DNA of 64,000 bases from Nostoc sp. NIES-3756 (GTDB lineage Bacteria > Cyanobacteriota > Cyanobacteriia > Cyanobacteriales > Nostocaceae): the NCBI RefSeq assembly GCF_001548375.1, contig NZ_AP017295.1, positions 4,622,501 through 4,686,500 on the forward strand, given 5' to 3'. Under the pieces are notes generated by a model, which saw nothing but the letters and a program-made list of their open reading frames with translations, was not told the DNA's origin and did no database searches. The translations under genes and the position numbers were made by a program. The first letter of the stretch is position 1, and every line of letters starts with the position of its first letter. Shown here in pieces: positions 51,938 to 61,955 of the stretch.

Positions 51938-52696
51938 ATGGAAACTTTGTCTTTTTTGAGTATTGATGACCAACCTATCTCAGTTGAACAAACCGTAAAA
52001 TACTTACAATCCTCAGGGAAGTTGGGTCAATTTATTGGTGATGTGCTGCGTCAATATGTCATAGAACAGGAAATCCAAGGGCGAGACGATGTAGATATTA
52101 ATCCAGCTCTAACCGAGCAAACAGTGATTGATTTTCGCCTCAAAAATCAACTAGCTGACCCTCAAGCTTTTCAGGAATGGTTAACTAAGAATGGTACAGA
52201 CTACCAAAGGTTTCACGCTTCAATTACTTTTAACTTCAAATTAGAAAGATTGAAAACTTTGGTGACACAGGCAAAACTACCAGAATATTTTATTGAGCAG
52301 AAAATTTTTCTAGATCGGGTGGTACTATCCCGGATTATGGTGGATAGTCGAGAATTAGCAGAAGAATTGCAGCTGCAAATTGCAGAAGGAGGCAGTTTTG
52401 AGCAATTAGCCAAAGAGTATTCTGTATTGGACGATCGCCTCGTTAATGGCATGATGGGGCCTATTAGTCGTGGTACTATGCCAGACAAATTACGGGCTGC
52501 TATTGATGCAGCTAGTCCTGGGCAATTAGTTGGGCCTATAGAAATTGATGGACGCTATGGTTTGTTTCGAGTGGAACAATTTCTGCCAGCGTCTTTAGAT
52601 GATATTCAACTCAAGCAAGCATTACAAAACGAATTATTTGAAAAATGGTTAGCAGAGAAAATTCAAAAGCTGACGGTGAAATTACAAGTGAGTTAA
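51938..52696 (+). CDS. PpiC-type peptidyl-prolyl isomerase
   Basis: A 252-residue SurA/PpiC-like protein. The N-terminal helical part (SVEQTVKYLQSSGKLGQFIG) resembles a SurA chaperone module, and from about residue 125 the parvulin domain follows (VVLSRIMVDSRELAEELQLQ; GGSFEQLAKEYSV; GMMGPISRGTMP; GPIEIDGRYGLFRVEQF). No signal peptide, so it works in the cytoplasm. Its end overlaps the start of the HlyB-type exporter gene by 52 bp, so the two are coupled. Such PpiC proteins often accompany peptide or protein exporters in cyanobacteria and may prepare the substrate. Confidence 0.85.
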   Translation: METLSFLSIDDQPISVEQTVKYLQSSGKLGQFIGDVLRQYVIEQEIQGRDDVDINPALTEQTVIDFRLKNQLADPQAFQEWLTKNGTDYQRFHASITFNFKLERLKTLVTQAKLPEYFIEQKIFLDRVVLSRIMVDSRELAEELQLQIAEGGSFEQLAKEYSVLDDRLVNGMMGPISRGTMPDKLRAAIDAASPGQLVGPIEIDGRYGLFRVEQFLPASLDDIQLKQALQNELFEKWLAEKIQKLTVKLQVS

Positions 52697-55329
52697 AACT
52701 TCTAGATAATGAATCGCTAAGAATCAAAGTGCTAACTTCCATACCTTGGACTCAACCGCCCCTAAGTTGGCTCACTCCTGAGCAGAAAAACCGTTTAGAA
52801 GAACGTCTAGAAATCCGGCGTTATCGACTAGGTGAGAAAATCTGGTCAAGTGAAACTGGCGGTTATCATTTTTTCATTGTGGCGGGGAAGGTGCGTTTAC
52901 GGGAGGAAGGAAGCGGTCAATCTTTAGCAGCCTTACAGGTAGGAGATTGGTTTGGTGATTTACAAAAGCTACCTGGAGAATATAAAGCTGTAGCCGCTAG
53001 TAAAGATGTGATCCTGGCTTGCTGGGATACACATCTATGGGCGGAAATATCTACTCCAGCAATGGAAGATTTTTGGCTGGGATTAGTGGCACAGGAGAAT
53101 ACAGCAGTTGAAAATGAAGTAAAACCTTTTCAACACACTGTTGTCCAACCGCCTGTAACTCCTCCAGAGACGGTAACTCAGCCAATTCCTACATCTGCTG
53201 TACTCAGTTATCCTTTTGTGAGTAGTTGGAATACAGCTGCTGCTTGTTTAACAATGGCAGCACAACACCTAGAACATGCCGTGAACTTGGAATGGGTTCA
53301 ACGCCAACTACGAGGGCAAAATCCCAAACAAGTTGTAGAAGCAGGAGAAAAGTTAGGTTTAGTCTTGCGAAGACTGCAAGTAAGTTGGGGGGAGTTGCGT
53401 CAGCTAACTTTCCCGGCTTTGTTACAGTTGCAAGTTGAATCTGTTCCTCAACCTACTTGGGTGATAGCCTATGGGATCAAAGGCGATCGCTTAATTATTG
53501 CTAATCCCTTAAATCCTGATAATCTGTGTGAAAATCTCCCACAGTCAGTAGTAGAACAATGCTGGGATGGTCAGTTATGGCAAGTAGAACTGATATCTCG
53601 ACAAGAAAAATTTAATCTTAGTTGGTTCATCCCAGCCGTTTGGAAATATCGCAAACTACTAGCAGAAGTCTTATTAGCATCTTTTACATTACAGTTATTG
53701 GGGTTAGGAACACCACTAATTACCCAAGTTGTCATTGATAAAGTCATGGTACAGGAGAGTTTACCCACTCTCGATGTCATGGCGATCGCACTTTTGTTAG
53801 TAGCTGTCTTTGAGTCGGTGCTAGGGATTCTGCGGTTATTTATCTTTACTCATACAGCTAGACGTTTAGATTTAAGTTTATCAGCCCAATTATTCCGTCA
53901 TTTGATGCGGCTACCGTTGGCTTATTTTGAGTCACGGCGGGTAGGTGATACAGTAGCCAGGGTACAAGAACTAGAGCAAATTCGCTCTTTTCTTACAGGT
54001 ACAGCCTTAACAGTAATTTTGGATAGCATCTTTGCCGTAGTTTATTTGGCATTGATGTTTTATTACAATATTCCTCTCACTTTTGTGGCATTAGCGGTGC
54101 TGCCCTTGTTTGCTACACTGACAATAGTTGCTACACCAATTTTACGTAACTGGCTGAACGAAACCTTTAACCGCAGTGCAGACAGCCAATCATTCTTAGT
54201 AGAAACAATCACAGGTATCCATTCTGTTAAAGCTCATGCAGCTGAATCCGTAGCACGCGATCGCTGGGAAGGCTTATTTGCTCGTTTTGTGCGTACTGGT
54301 TTCAAAGCTTCCACAACTTCTAACATTAGCAGTAATATTGGCGACTTCCTTACCAATTTCTCGTCCTTACTAATTTTGTGGTTTGGTGCAAAATTAGTCA
54401 TCGACCATAAACTGACAATTGGTCAATTGGTAGCCTTTCAGATGCTTTCCGGTAGAGTCACCGGGCCACTGTTACGCCTAGTACAACTATGGCAAAATCT
54501 GCAACAAGTCCTACTTTCCGTAGACCGAATTGGTGATATTCTCAACGTCGCCCCAGAAGCAGAAATGGGAACGGGTTTAGTTTTACCACCCCTGAAAGGA
54601 CAAGTTAACTTTGAACAAGTCTTTTTCCGTTACAAAGCCAACACAGAACCAGTACTGCGAGGCATTTCCTTTAATGTAGAACCAGGGCAATTTGTTGGAA
54701 TTGTAGGACGTAGTGGTTCTGGTAAGAGTACCCTTTCTAAATTACTGCAAAGACTTTATCAAATTGAATCAGGACGTATTCTCATCGATGGTTTTGACAT
54801 CAAAAGTGCAGATTTAGCGTCTTTGCGACAACAAATTGGTGTAGTTCTCCAAGAAGACTTTTTATTTAACGGTTCCATCTTGGAAAACATCACCCTTGGT
54901 AATCCTAATATTACTGCCGAGCAAGTAGTTGAAGCCGCAAGACTAGCCGTAGCCCATGACTTTATCAGTCAATTACCCTACGGTTACGAAACTAACGTAG
55001 GAGAAAGGGGTACAGCGTTATCTGGAGGACAAAGACAACGCATTGCTTTAGCAAGACTGTTCCTTTCCGACGCACCGATTTTAGTGTTAGATGAAGCTAC
55101 CAGCGCGTTAGATAGTGAAACAGAACAACAAGTCTTGCAAAATCTGCAAAAAATCTCCACTAACCGTACTGTATTTCTCATCGCCCACCGCTTTGCACCC
55201 TTAAAACGAGCAGATTTAATTCTCGTTTTAGAAAAAGGCGTAATTGCAGAACGAGGAAACCATACAGAACTCTTGCAACAAAAAGGTTTGTATTGGTCAC
55301 TATATCAACGTCAACAAGCCAACGTGTAA
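52645..55329 (+). CDS. HlyB-like type I secretion ABC exporter with cNMP-like and inactive C39 domains
   Basis: An 894-residue exporter. Residues about 45-160 look like a cyclic-nucleotide-binding domain (RYRLGEKIWSSETGGYHFFI; GDWFGDLQKLPGEYKAVAAS). About 185-315 is a C39-peptidase-like domain, but the catalytic Cys is lost (NTAAACL where DCGAACL is usual), as are the His (TWVIAYG) and Asp (NPL), so it is a docking domain as in HlyB. Six membrane helices follow. Walker A is GRSGSGKST (about 688), signature LSGGQRQR (about 791), Walker B ILVLDEATSALD (about 811). The membrane-fusion partner (HlyD) is not encoded next door. The likely substrate is the subtilase encoded 500 bp downstream. Confidence 0.9.
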   Translation: MVSRENSKADGEITSELKLLDNESLRIKVLTSIPWTQPPLSWLTPEQKNRLEERLEIRRYRLGEKIWSSETGGYHFFIVAGKVRLREEGSGQSLAALQVGDWFGDLQKLPGEYKAVAASKDVILACWDTHLWAEISTPAMEDFWLGLVAQENTAVENEVKPFQHTVVQPPVTPPETVTQPIPTSAVLSYPFVSSWNTAAACLTMAAQHLEHAVNLEWVQRQLRGQNPKQVVEAGEKLGLVLRRLQVSWGELRQLTFPALLQLQVESVPQPTWVIAYGIKGDRLIIANPLNPDNLCENLPQSVVEQCWDGQLWQVELISRQEKFNLSWFIPAVWKYRKLLAEVLLASFTLQLLGLGTPLITQVVIDKVMVQESLPTLDVMAIALLLVAVFESVLGILRLFIFTHTARRLDLSLSAQLFRHLMRLPLAYFESRRVGDTVARVQELEQIRSFLTGTALTVILDSIFAVVYLALMFYYNIPLTFVALAVLPLFATLTIVATPILRNWLNETFNRSADSQSFLVETITGIHSVKAHAAESVARDRWEGLFARFVRTGFKASTTSNISSNIGDFLTNFSSLLILWFGAKLVIDHKLTIGQLVAFQMLSGRVTGPLLRLVQLWQNLQQVLLSVDRIGDILNVAPEAEMGTGLVLPPLKGQVNFEQVFFRYKANTEPVLRGISFNVEPGQFVGIVGRSGSGKSTLSKLLQRLYQIESGRILIDGFDIKSADLASLRQQIGVVLQEDFLFNGSILENITLGNPNITAEQVVEAARLAVAHDFISQLPYGYETNVGERGTALSGGQRQRIALARLFLSDAPILVLDEATSALDSETEQQVLQNLQKISTNRTVFLIAHRFAPLKRADLILVLEKGVIAERGNHTELLQQKGLYWSLYQRQQANV

Positions 55330-55345
55330 GTCAAATGTTCGTAGT

Positions 55346-55370
55346 AAGGACTTTAGTCCTTTATTTTTTA
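55346..55370 (+). terminator. Weak terminator after the exporter gene
   Basis: AAGGAC-TTTA-GTCCTT followed by TATTTTTT, 16 bp after the stop. This unit also occurs as a dispersed repeat in Nostoc genomes. Confidence 0.6.
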
Positions 55371-55490
55371 ACACTAAGTACCTACTACAAATAATTGCAT
55401 AGCATCTAAGCACAATGCTTTGGGTTCGCTAATTTATAAGCGTAAAGAAACTTTACTCTCTTACTCATCAAAAGAATACAAGTAACCCTA

Positions 55491-55524
55491 AATACGTTAG
55501 GCAATGCCTAACGTATTATTTTTA
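55491..55524 (+). terminator. Rho-independent terminator
   Basis: AATACGTTAGGC, loop AAT, GCCTAACGTATT then ATTTTTAT: a perfect 12-bp stem with a U-rich tail. It suggests the downstream subtilase has its own promoter. Confidence 0.8.
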
Positions 55525-55835
55525 TACATATACTTAAGTATACTTCAAAAATAAGAAACTAATAAAAGATAGTAAAAATTAGCTTTTTAGTAAAAGTCTA
55601 GAAATTTTAATATCTACTTATTTGTAAACTTATATACTAACTTTTATTTTTATATATAAAAATAAAAAAATATACTTTAACCCCACATAATTCCACTGCT
55701 AAAGTGTGCATTTTTCTGCATATCTTTTTAATGAAAAAATTACTACAATTCTCGCTGTATCTCAGCCTTTAGTTAGAAGATAGCTAGTTTTAATATTTAT
55801 TGCTGTATAAATTTAGTTTTTGAGGTCAATAATTC
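55525..55835. other. AT-rich leader of the subtilase gene
   Basis: About 310 bp of very AT-rich DNA without coding frames. It must hold the promoter of the gene at 55836. Confidence 0.4.
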
Positions 55836-58800
55836 ATGAATACTACCCGTGAATATAACGTCTCTAATGGATTTAATAGAACAAATGATACTTTACCATT
55901 AACTAGCAACTCTGATATTTTCAATAACCAAGAGCGTTCCTTTTTCCCAGGCTCAACTAGTATCAATCCCTTAAACGCAAAGCTTGCTAGTAGTTATGTA
56001 GCTGCAAATGAAAGTGATAGCGATCGCTACGCCAATCGAGATAATATTTTTACAACTGCTTCTACACTACCAGACCTAACAGGGCCAAACGCCTCAATGC
56101 CCTCTTCAGTCGTGGTGGGTAACAGCTTTCAATTAAGTTATCAAGTCCAAAATACAGGGAGTGCTAGTGCTGGTTACAGCTATACTGACTTTTACTTATC
56201 CCCAGATTTGAATATTGATAGTACTGATACCTATCTAGGCTACGACTATGTGGGTGGTATTGCGGCTGGTAGTTATAGCCAAGAATCCGCCACACTCACC
56301 ATCGGTAGTAACATCAGACCCGGTAACTATTATTTGATTTACTACATGGATGGTGATGGAAATGTAGTAGAAAGTAACGAAAGTAACAATGGCTTTGGTA
56401 TAGCATTTAGCGTCACTCAGCCTGACTTAACAGCACAAAACGCCATAGTTCCTTCTTCAGCAACTATTGGTAATAGTGTTCAAATCAGTTATCAAGTCAA
56501 GAATCAAGGTACTGCTACTGCTGGAGCTAGCAACACTAAGTTCTACTTGTCTCAAGACTTGAATATAAGTAGTAATGATTTCTATTTAGGCTTTGACCCT
56601 GTAAGTAGTATTCTTGCAGGTAATACTACTCAAGAGTCGTTGACGTTCACTGTTGGCAGTAACGTCACTCCTGGCAATTATTATTTAATTTACTATGTGG
56701 ATGGTGATGGAAACGTTAGTGAAAGCAATGAAAATAACAATGCTTTTGGCAACCTCATCACCATTAATTCAGCAGGAAGTCCAGACCTGCTCATCCAAAA
56801 CCCCTTATCACCAACATCTGGATCATTAGGTAGCACTATACAACTGAGTTATGGAGTGAAAAATCAAGGTGTTGGTAGTGCAGCAGCTAGTACCACTAAG
56901 TTTTACCTCTCCAAAGACGGGACTTTCAGCTCGGATGATGTATTGCTTGGCTCGGATGCTGTTAGTAATCTTGCCGCAGGTGCTTCTAGTTCCGAGACAG
57001 TTTCTCTGTTGATTGCTAATAGTATCCTCCCTGGTAACTATCAGTTATTATTTAGAGCCGATGCTGATGGTAATTTAGCTGAAAGTAGTGAAACTAATAA
57101 CATTGCTGCCAGAGCCATCATCATTAACCAAGCTGACCTCATCATCCAAAACGCCATATCACCCGCATCCGCATCAGTGGGTAGTACTATTCAACTGAGT
57201 TATGAAGTGAAAAACCAAGGTGTTGGTAGTGCAGCAGCCAGTAATACTAAGTTCTACCTATCCAAAGATACAACTTTCAGTTCAGATGATGTGTTGCTTG
57301 GCTCGGATGCTGTTAGCAGTATTGCCGCAGGTGCTTATAGTTCAGAAACATCTTCCATTTTGGTCAAAAATACTATTGCTGGGGGAAACTATTACCTATT
57401 ATTTAGAGCCGATGCTGATGGTAATTTAGCTGAAAATAATGAAACTAATAATGTAGTTGCTAAAGCTATCACTATCAACGGCCCTAAACCCGACCTCATC
57501 ATCCAAAATGTTTCCGCTCCTAGTGTTGTTGACCCTGGTAGCCTGATCACAGTCAACTACCAATTAGCAAATCAAGGTGCAGCTAGTGCAAGTACAAGTA
57601 CAACTAAGTTTTATTTGTCTAATGACACTACTTTGAGTAGTGATGATACGTTATTAGCCTCTGACCCAAACTACTTCTTCTCTGGACTGAGTGCTGGTAC
57701 TTATAGCTCAGAGTCTTACTATTTATCTCTTAGCAGTAATACCAATTTTGGTAACTACTATCTGCTATTACAAGCTGATGCGAATAACGACATAGCCGAG
57801 AGCAATGAAAGTAATAATGTTACGGCTAAGGCGATTACAATTGCTGCACCAGATTTATTAATCCAAAATCCTTCGGCTCCCACTAGTGCCAACATTGGGA
57901 CAACAATTTCACTTAGCTATCAATTGAAAAACCAAGGTAATGGCAATGCTGGTTTTCATTTCACTAATTTTTATATTTCCCAAGACCAAACTCTCAGTAA
58001 TGATGATGTCTATTTAGGCTTTGATGCCATCTCTAGTATTGCATCCTCTGCTGTAGCTTCACGCTCCACATCTTTAACAGTTAAGAGCAACATTATTCCT
58101 GGTAATTACTATCTGCTGTATAAAGCAGATGGTGATGGAAAAATAAGAGAAAGCAATGAAAATAATAACGTCGCTGCGAGAGCTATTACAATCACTACAC
58201 CAGACTTGGTTATCCAAAATGCTACTGCGTCTAGCAGTGCTACCATCGGTACGACTGTCCAAGTCAACTATGAATTGAAAAATCAAGGTAATGGTAGTGC
58301 TGGGGGGAGTAAGTCAAGTTTTTATCTTTCACGGGATACAAGCTTTGGTGATGACGATATCTTTTTAGGTACTGAAATTGAGGCAAATTCTAGTATTGCA
58401 CCGTCTGCCGTGATTTCTCGCTCCACTGCTGTTGCGCTTGATCCTATTATTAATCCTGGCAAATACTACCTCATAGTGAAAGCCGACGGCTCAGGATCTG
58501 TTGTTGAGAGTAATGAAAGTAATAACGGTTTTTACATCACAGCACCAATTACTTTTAATCCAGTCAATGGTGGGGGGTTTAATTCCACTACAGGTTATGG
58601 CTTAGTTAATGCCGCCGCCGCAGTAGCTAAAGCCCTTGGACAAAGTACCTTCGCTGATGTTGCCGACTTGGGAGGTGACAATTGGGGTGCTGATGCAATT
58701 AAAGCGCCTGAAGTTTGGGCGAAAGGATACACTGGTCAGGGCGTTGTTGTGGCTGTGATAGATAGTGGAGTGGACTATACACACCCAGATTTGAGTGCCA

Positions 58801-59888
58801 ACATGTGGAGGAACAGTAAAGAAATTGCTGGCAACGGCAACGATGATGACGGTAATGGTTTTATTGATGATATTTACGGTTGGAACTTCCTCGACAACAA
58901 CAACGATCCTTTAGATAAAAATGGTCATGGCACTCATGTAGCTGGTACTATTGCTGCCACAAGAAATAGTTTTGGTGTTACTGGTATTGCTTATAATGCC
59001 AGGATTATGGCACTGAAAACAGGCGGTACTAATCCCTCAGACGGGTCTATTAACTATGAAGCGGTCAATAAGAGTATTCGTTATGCTGTAGATAATGGAG
59101 CTAAGGTGCTTAACTTAAGTCTAGGTGGTACGTATACAGATATTGAAAGGCAGGAAGCCATTGAATATGCCATCAGTAAAGGGGCGATTCTTGTCTACGC
59201 ATCTGGTAACGAAAGTCAATCACTACCGAGCTATCCCGCTCGTTATGCTGACAAGTGGGGAATAGCTGTGGGAGCGGTCAACTATAATCGAACCCTGACC
59301 GATTTCTCCAACCGTGCTGGCACAACTCCTCTGGCATACGTTACAGCCCCTGGTGCATACAGCGACTACTTCGGCATAGGTATATATTCCACATATCCTG
59401 GTAATCAATATGAAGACCTTCCAGGTACTTCTATGGCTGCTCCCCACGTTGCGGGTGTAGTGGCGTTAATGCTAAGTGCTAAAAGTAGTCTAACTGATGC
59501 CCAAGTACGTCAAATCCTCACTTCTACAGCAGCAAATGGCGGTACGCTCCCTAGTCAGAATGCTACATCTACTACTAGCATCAATACAGTATTATCAAGT
59601 TCATCTAGCTACACACAAGCTTCAATAAGTTTATCTAGCAATACGACTGTTTCTAATTGGAGTAGTAATCTTTATAACAATTTTGAGCAGTCAAGTTCTG
59701 TCAACCAAGATATATTTGTTAATAAATCTCTCTGGAAGCAATTCATTAGATATCGAGCCACCAATGAGAATAACAAATTCTCTCCTTTGGATGAAGAAAA
59801 TGATGGCAAGGTTGTAAATAAGAAGCGCAATAAAATTTTGGAAGATTACAATAACTGGTTACTAAATTTAGGTAATCAGATAGTTTAA
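55836..59888 (+). CDS. Giant CARDB-repeat protein with subtilisin (S8) protease domain
   Basis: A 1350-residue protein. After about 75 polar residues with no signal peptide come seven CARDB repeats of about 118 residues (each starting near PDLIIQN and ending NETNNxxAxAIxI). From about residue 920 the S8 domain follows: GQGVVVAVIDSGVDYTHPDL (Asp about 974), NGHGTHVAGTIAA (His about 1030) and PGTSMAAPHVAGVVALMLSA (Ser about 1199), so the catalytic triad is complete. The tail is Ser-rich and ends in a charged segment (DYNNWLLNLGNQIV). No RTX nonapeptides occur. It fits a type I secreted surface or extracellular protease; the neighbouring HlyB-like exporter is the probable route (inference). Confidence 0.9.
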   Translation: MNTTREYNVSNGFNRTNDTLPLTSNSDIFNNQERSFFPGSTSINPLNAKLASSYVAANESDSDRYANRDNIFTTASTLPDLTGPNASMPSSVVVGNSFQLSYQVQNTGSASAGYSYTDFYLSPDLNIDSTDTYLGYDYVGGIAAGSYSQESATLTIGSNIRPGNYYLIYYMDGDGNVVESNESNNGFGIAFSVTQPDLTAQNAIVPSSATIGNSVQISYQVKNQGTATAGASNTKFYLSQDLNISSNDFYLGFDPVSSILAGNTTQESLTFTVGSNVTPGNYYLIYYVDGDGNVSESNENNNAFGNLITINSAGSPDLLIQNPLSPTSGSLGSTIQLSYGVKNQGVGSAAASTTKFYLSKDGTFSSDDVLLGSDAVSNLAAGASSSETVSLLIANSILPGNYQLLFRADADGNLAESSETNNIAARAIIINQADLIIQNAISPASASVGSTIQLSYEVKNQGVGSAAASNTKFYLSKDTTFSSDDVLLGSDAVSSIAAGAYSSETSSILVKNTIAGGNYYLLFRADADGNLAENNETNNVVAKAITINGPKPDLIIQNVSAPSVVDPGSLITVNYQLANQGAASASTSTTKFYLSNDTTLSSDDTLLASDPNYFFSGLSAGTYSSESYYLSLSSNTNFGNYYLLLQADANNDIAESNESNNVTAKAITIAAPDLLIQNPSAPTSANIGTTISLSYQLKNQGNGNAGFHFTNFYISQDQTLSNDDVYLGFDAISSIASSAVASRSTSLTVKSNIIPGNYYLLYKADGDGKIRESNENNNVAARAITITTPDLVIQNATASSSATIGTTVQVNYELKNQGNGSAGGSKSSFYLSRDTSFGDDDIFLGTEIEANSSIAPSAVISRSTAVALDPIINPGKYYLIVKADGSGSVVESNESNNGFYITAPITFNPVNGGGFNSTTGYGLVNAAAAVAKALGQSTFADVADLGGDNWGADAIKAPEVWAKGYTGQGVVVAVIDSGVDYTHPDLSANMWRNSKEIAGNGNDDDGNGFIDDIYGWNFLDNNNDPLDKNGHGTHVAGTIAATRNSFGVTGIAYNARIMALKTGGTNPSDGSINYEAVNKSIRYAVDNGAKVLNLSLGGTYTDIERQEAIEYAISKGAILVYASGNESQSLPSYPARYADKWGIAVGAVNYNRTLTDFSNRAGTTPLAYVTAPGAYSDYFGIGIYSTYPGNQYEDLPGTSMAAPHVAGVVALMLSAKSSLTDAQVRQILTSTAANGGTLPSQNATSTTSINTVLSSSSSYTQASISLSSNTTVSNWSSNLYNNFEQSSSVNQDIFVNKSLWKQFIRYRATNENNKFSPLDEENDGKVVNKKRNKILEDYNNWLLNLGNQIV
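56067..58530 (+). repeat. Seven coding CARDB repeats of about 350 bp
   Basis: Repeats begin near 56067, 56420, 56780, 57133, 57487, 57850 and 58200. Units 3 and 4 are closest at the DNA level (for example AAGGTGTTGGTAGTGCAGCA in both), pointing to recent duplication. Confidence 0.8.
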
Positions 59889-59909
59889 AAAAATTGTCAA
59901 TTAAACGAT

Positions 59910-59946
59910 GTGCATCAAATAATTAAATATTTGATGCACGTTTTTT
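59910..59946 (+). terminator. Rho-independent terminator
   Basis: GTGCATCAAATA, 6-nt loop, TATTTGATGCAC then GTTTTTTATAA: a perfect 12-bp stem. It ends the subtilase transcript and touches the stop codon of the convergent kinase gene. Confidence 0.85.
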
Positions 59947-61594
59947 ATAATGGTAATGTAAACCAAAAGGTTAATCCTTGCTGGGGATGATTGGTAGCGC
60001 CAATTTGTCCACCATGTGCTTGAATAATTTGCCGACACAGATACATTTTGAGGCAAATGGCTGTGGAACAGGGAGCTTGAGGATCACGGATCTGTAAATC
60101 AAACAGGCGATCGCAATCTGCTTGACTCATTGTTACACCATTATCTTGAATATATGTCCGAATCATCCCATCTTCTACTGTGGCATTGATGGTAAAGTTT
60201 AGTCCGGGCGGATTGTGTTGCAAACTATAAGTCAACAAATTTAGCAATACTTTCTCTAACCGTGTCTTATCAGCCATTACCAGAGGTAAATCTGGTGGTA
60301 GCAAGTTTATGACAGTGGACTGATTTTCGCTCAAAAGTGGTTGTAAGTTGGCGATAATCTTCTCTAACAGTCCGCCAAAGGGAACAAGTTCTTGATGCAG
60401 GTTTAATTTTTGTTCCTGACATGAATGGATGTCTAATAAAGAATCTAACATCGCCAATTGACGATTGTTGCCTTGAATCATGCGATCAATAATTGACCGA
60501 GGAACAGAAATTAGAGATTGAGTATTGGGTACTAGAGAAGATTTCTCTCCTATATTTTCCAACACCATCAAGTTACCAATCACGAAAGTACGTAAATCAT
60601 GGGCGACAGTGTGAAGTACAACGTCCTTTACCCGTTGCATTTGTGCTATTTCCTGGATTTTCTGTTGTAATTGGGCTGTACGTTCTTCTACCTGATTTTC
60701 TAAATTTGCGTTTAAATCAGCTAGTTTTTCGTAAAGTTTAGCTTGTTGCCTTGCTGTCTGACGTAATTTAACTTCTGTTTGTTTGCGTTCGGTAATATCG
60801 TGAGTAATCACCAAAAGGTGAGGAATACCATCTAATTCAATCACTTCGGCGGAAACCTGCGCTGTGATTATCTTACCTGATTTGCAACGAAATAAGACTT
60901 CTGTATTGCGAACTACACCTTGCGTCTGTAATTCGTGCAATAATTTGGTGCGATCGCTCTCATTAACCCAAATATTTAATTCAAAGGCAGTACGATCAAT
61001 AACTTCATCTCTTGCATAGCCCGAGAGTCTAACAAAACTATCATTGACTTCGATATAGCGTCCCTCTTTGAGAGTACTGATGCTGATGGGATCGGGACTG
61101 CAATTAAAAGCTGTCGAAAACTTTTGCGCCAGATTACGTAAAGTAATTTCTGTCTGTTTACGTTCTGTAATGTCTCGGACAATAGCTAAAACTTCATCCA
61201 CACCACTGACTACCAAACGCGCCTCATAATCGCGCATTCCTAATGGTGTTGACAATTGATATTCGCAAACTTGTAAATTTCCTGTATCCAATGTTTTGAG
61301 AATGATTCCTTGCATCAACGTGGCGACATCTGTTGGTATGATATTTCGTATATTTTTACCAATCAGTGTTTCCTCAAAACAAGCCATATCTGCGGCTTCT
61401 CTGTTCAAGGAAAGATAATTCCCATCACGAGTGAGGCGAAATATACAATCGGGAATAGCATTCAAAATAGCTTGATACTGTGCTTCAGTAGCTTGTAAGC
61501 GATTTATAAGTTGTTGATTTTGTGCTTTTACGATTTCATCCACTCTACGTTCCTTGGATCTCCCAGCGAATAAATTATCTTTAAAAAGAATCAT
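59945..61594 (-). CDS. PAS-PAS sensor histidine kinase, ATPase domain diverged
   Basis: A 549-residue soluble kinase. PAS1 is at about residues 38-145 (YQAILNAIPDCIFRLTRDGN; ARLVVSGVDEVLAIVRDITE) and PAS2 at about 160-275, then a coiled coil, the H-box (VLHTVAHDLRTFVIGN, His about 338) and the ATPase domain. In the latter, the N-box reads NLLTYSLQHNPPG, without the usual second Asn; G1 (DNGVTM) is kept; G2 (STAICLKMYLCRQIIQAHGG) lacks GxGLGL. So catalysis may be weak or lost, though the His is present. No response-regulator gene is adjacent. Input probably cytoplasmic (redox or light via PAS). Confidence 0.85.
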   Translation of the reverse strand: MILFKDNLFAGRSKERRVDEIVKAQNQQLINRLQATEAQYQAILNAIPDCIFRLTRDGNYLSLNREAADMACFEETLIGKNIRNIIPTDVATLMQGIILKTLDTGNLQVCEYQLSTPLGMRDYEARLVVSGVDEVLAIVRDITERKQTEITLRNLAQKFSTAFNCSPDPISISTLKEGRYIEVNDSFVRLSGYARDEVIDRTAFELNIWVNESDRTKLLHELQTQGVVRNTEVLFRCKSGKIITAQVSAEVIELDGIPHLLVITHDITERKQTEVKLRQTARQQAKLYEKLADLNANLENQVEERTAQLQQKIQEIAQMQRVKDVVLHTVAHDLRTFVIGNLMVLENIGEKSSLVPNTQSLISVPRSIIDRMIQGNNRQLAMLDSLLDIHSCQEQKLNLHQELVPFGGLLEKIIANLQPLLSENQSTVINLLPPDLPLVMADKTRLEKVLLNLLTYSLQHNPPGLNFTINATVEDGMIRTYIQDNGVTMSQADCDRLFDLQIRDPQAPCSTAICLKMYLCRQIIQAHGGQIGATNHPQQGLTFWFTLPL

Positions 61595-61955
61595 AGCTAT
61601 TTTTACAGTTTTTATTTAGCCCTGATACTATTGGTCTGGCTTGGAATAGCATCTTTACTGCTTCTTACTTTAGGTTAATTCGTGATGAGGCGATCGCATT
61701 CACCCATTCGGGTGAACAATTCATTAATAGGTTAATCTTTCTCTTGTTAATGTAGTATTCATAAAACATTGTCTTACACAATAAAAGTATTTAACTTCAG
61801 AAATACTCCTAAAAAATATATTTGGCTGGATTAGATTAAACAGTATCAAATTCATCGGCAGATAAAAATGTTTTATCTCTTTAGTTCGTGGCGGAAAATG
61901 AGATAATATTTATCTGTGCAAATTTAATTTACTTAGACAAGAAAATACGAGAATA
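61595..61955. other. Divergent promoter region with hairpin repeat
   Basis: No gene. TTCACCC-ATTC-GGGTGAA (61699-61716) is a perfect 7-bp hairpin next to a HIP1 site, a recurrent Nostoc unit. The rest is AT-rich. Confidence 0.5.

Noticed and set aside
55836..59888. RTX-type calcium-binding repeats in the subtilase
   Set aside because: Repeats are CARDB domains; no GGxGxDxUx nonapeptides are present.
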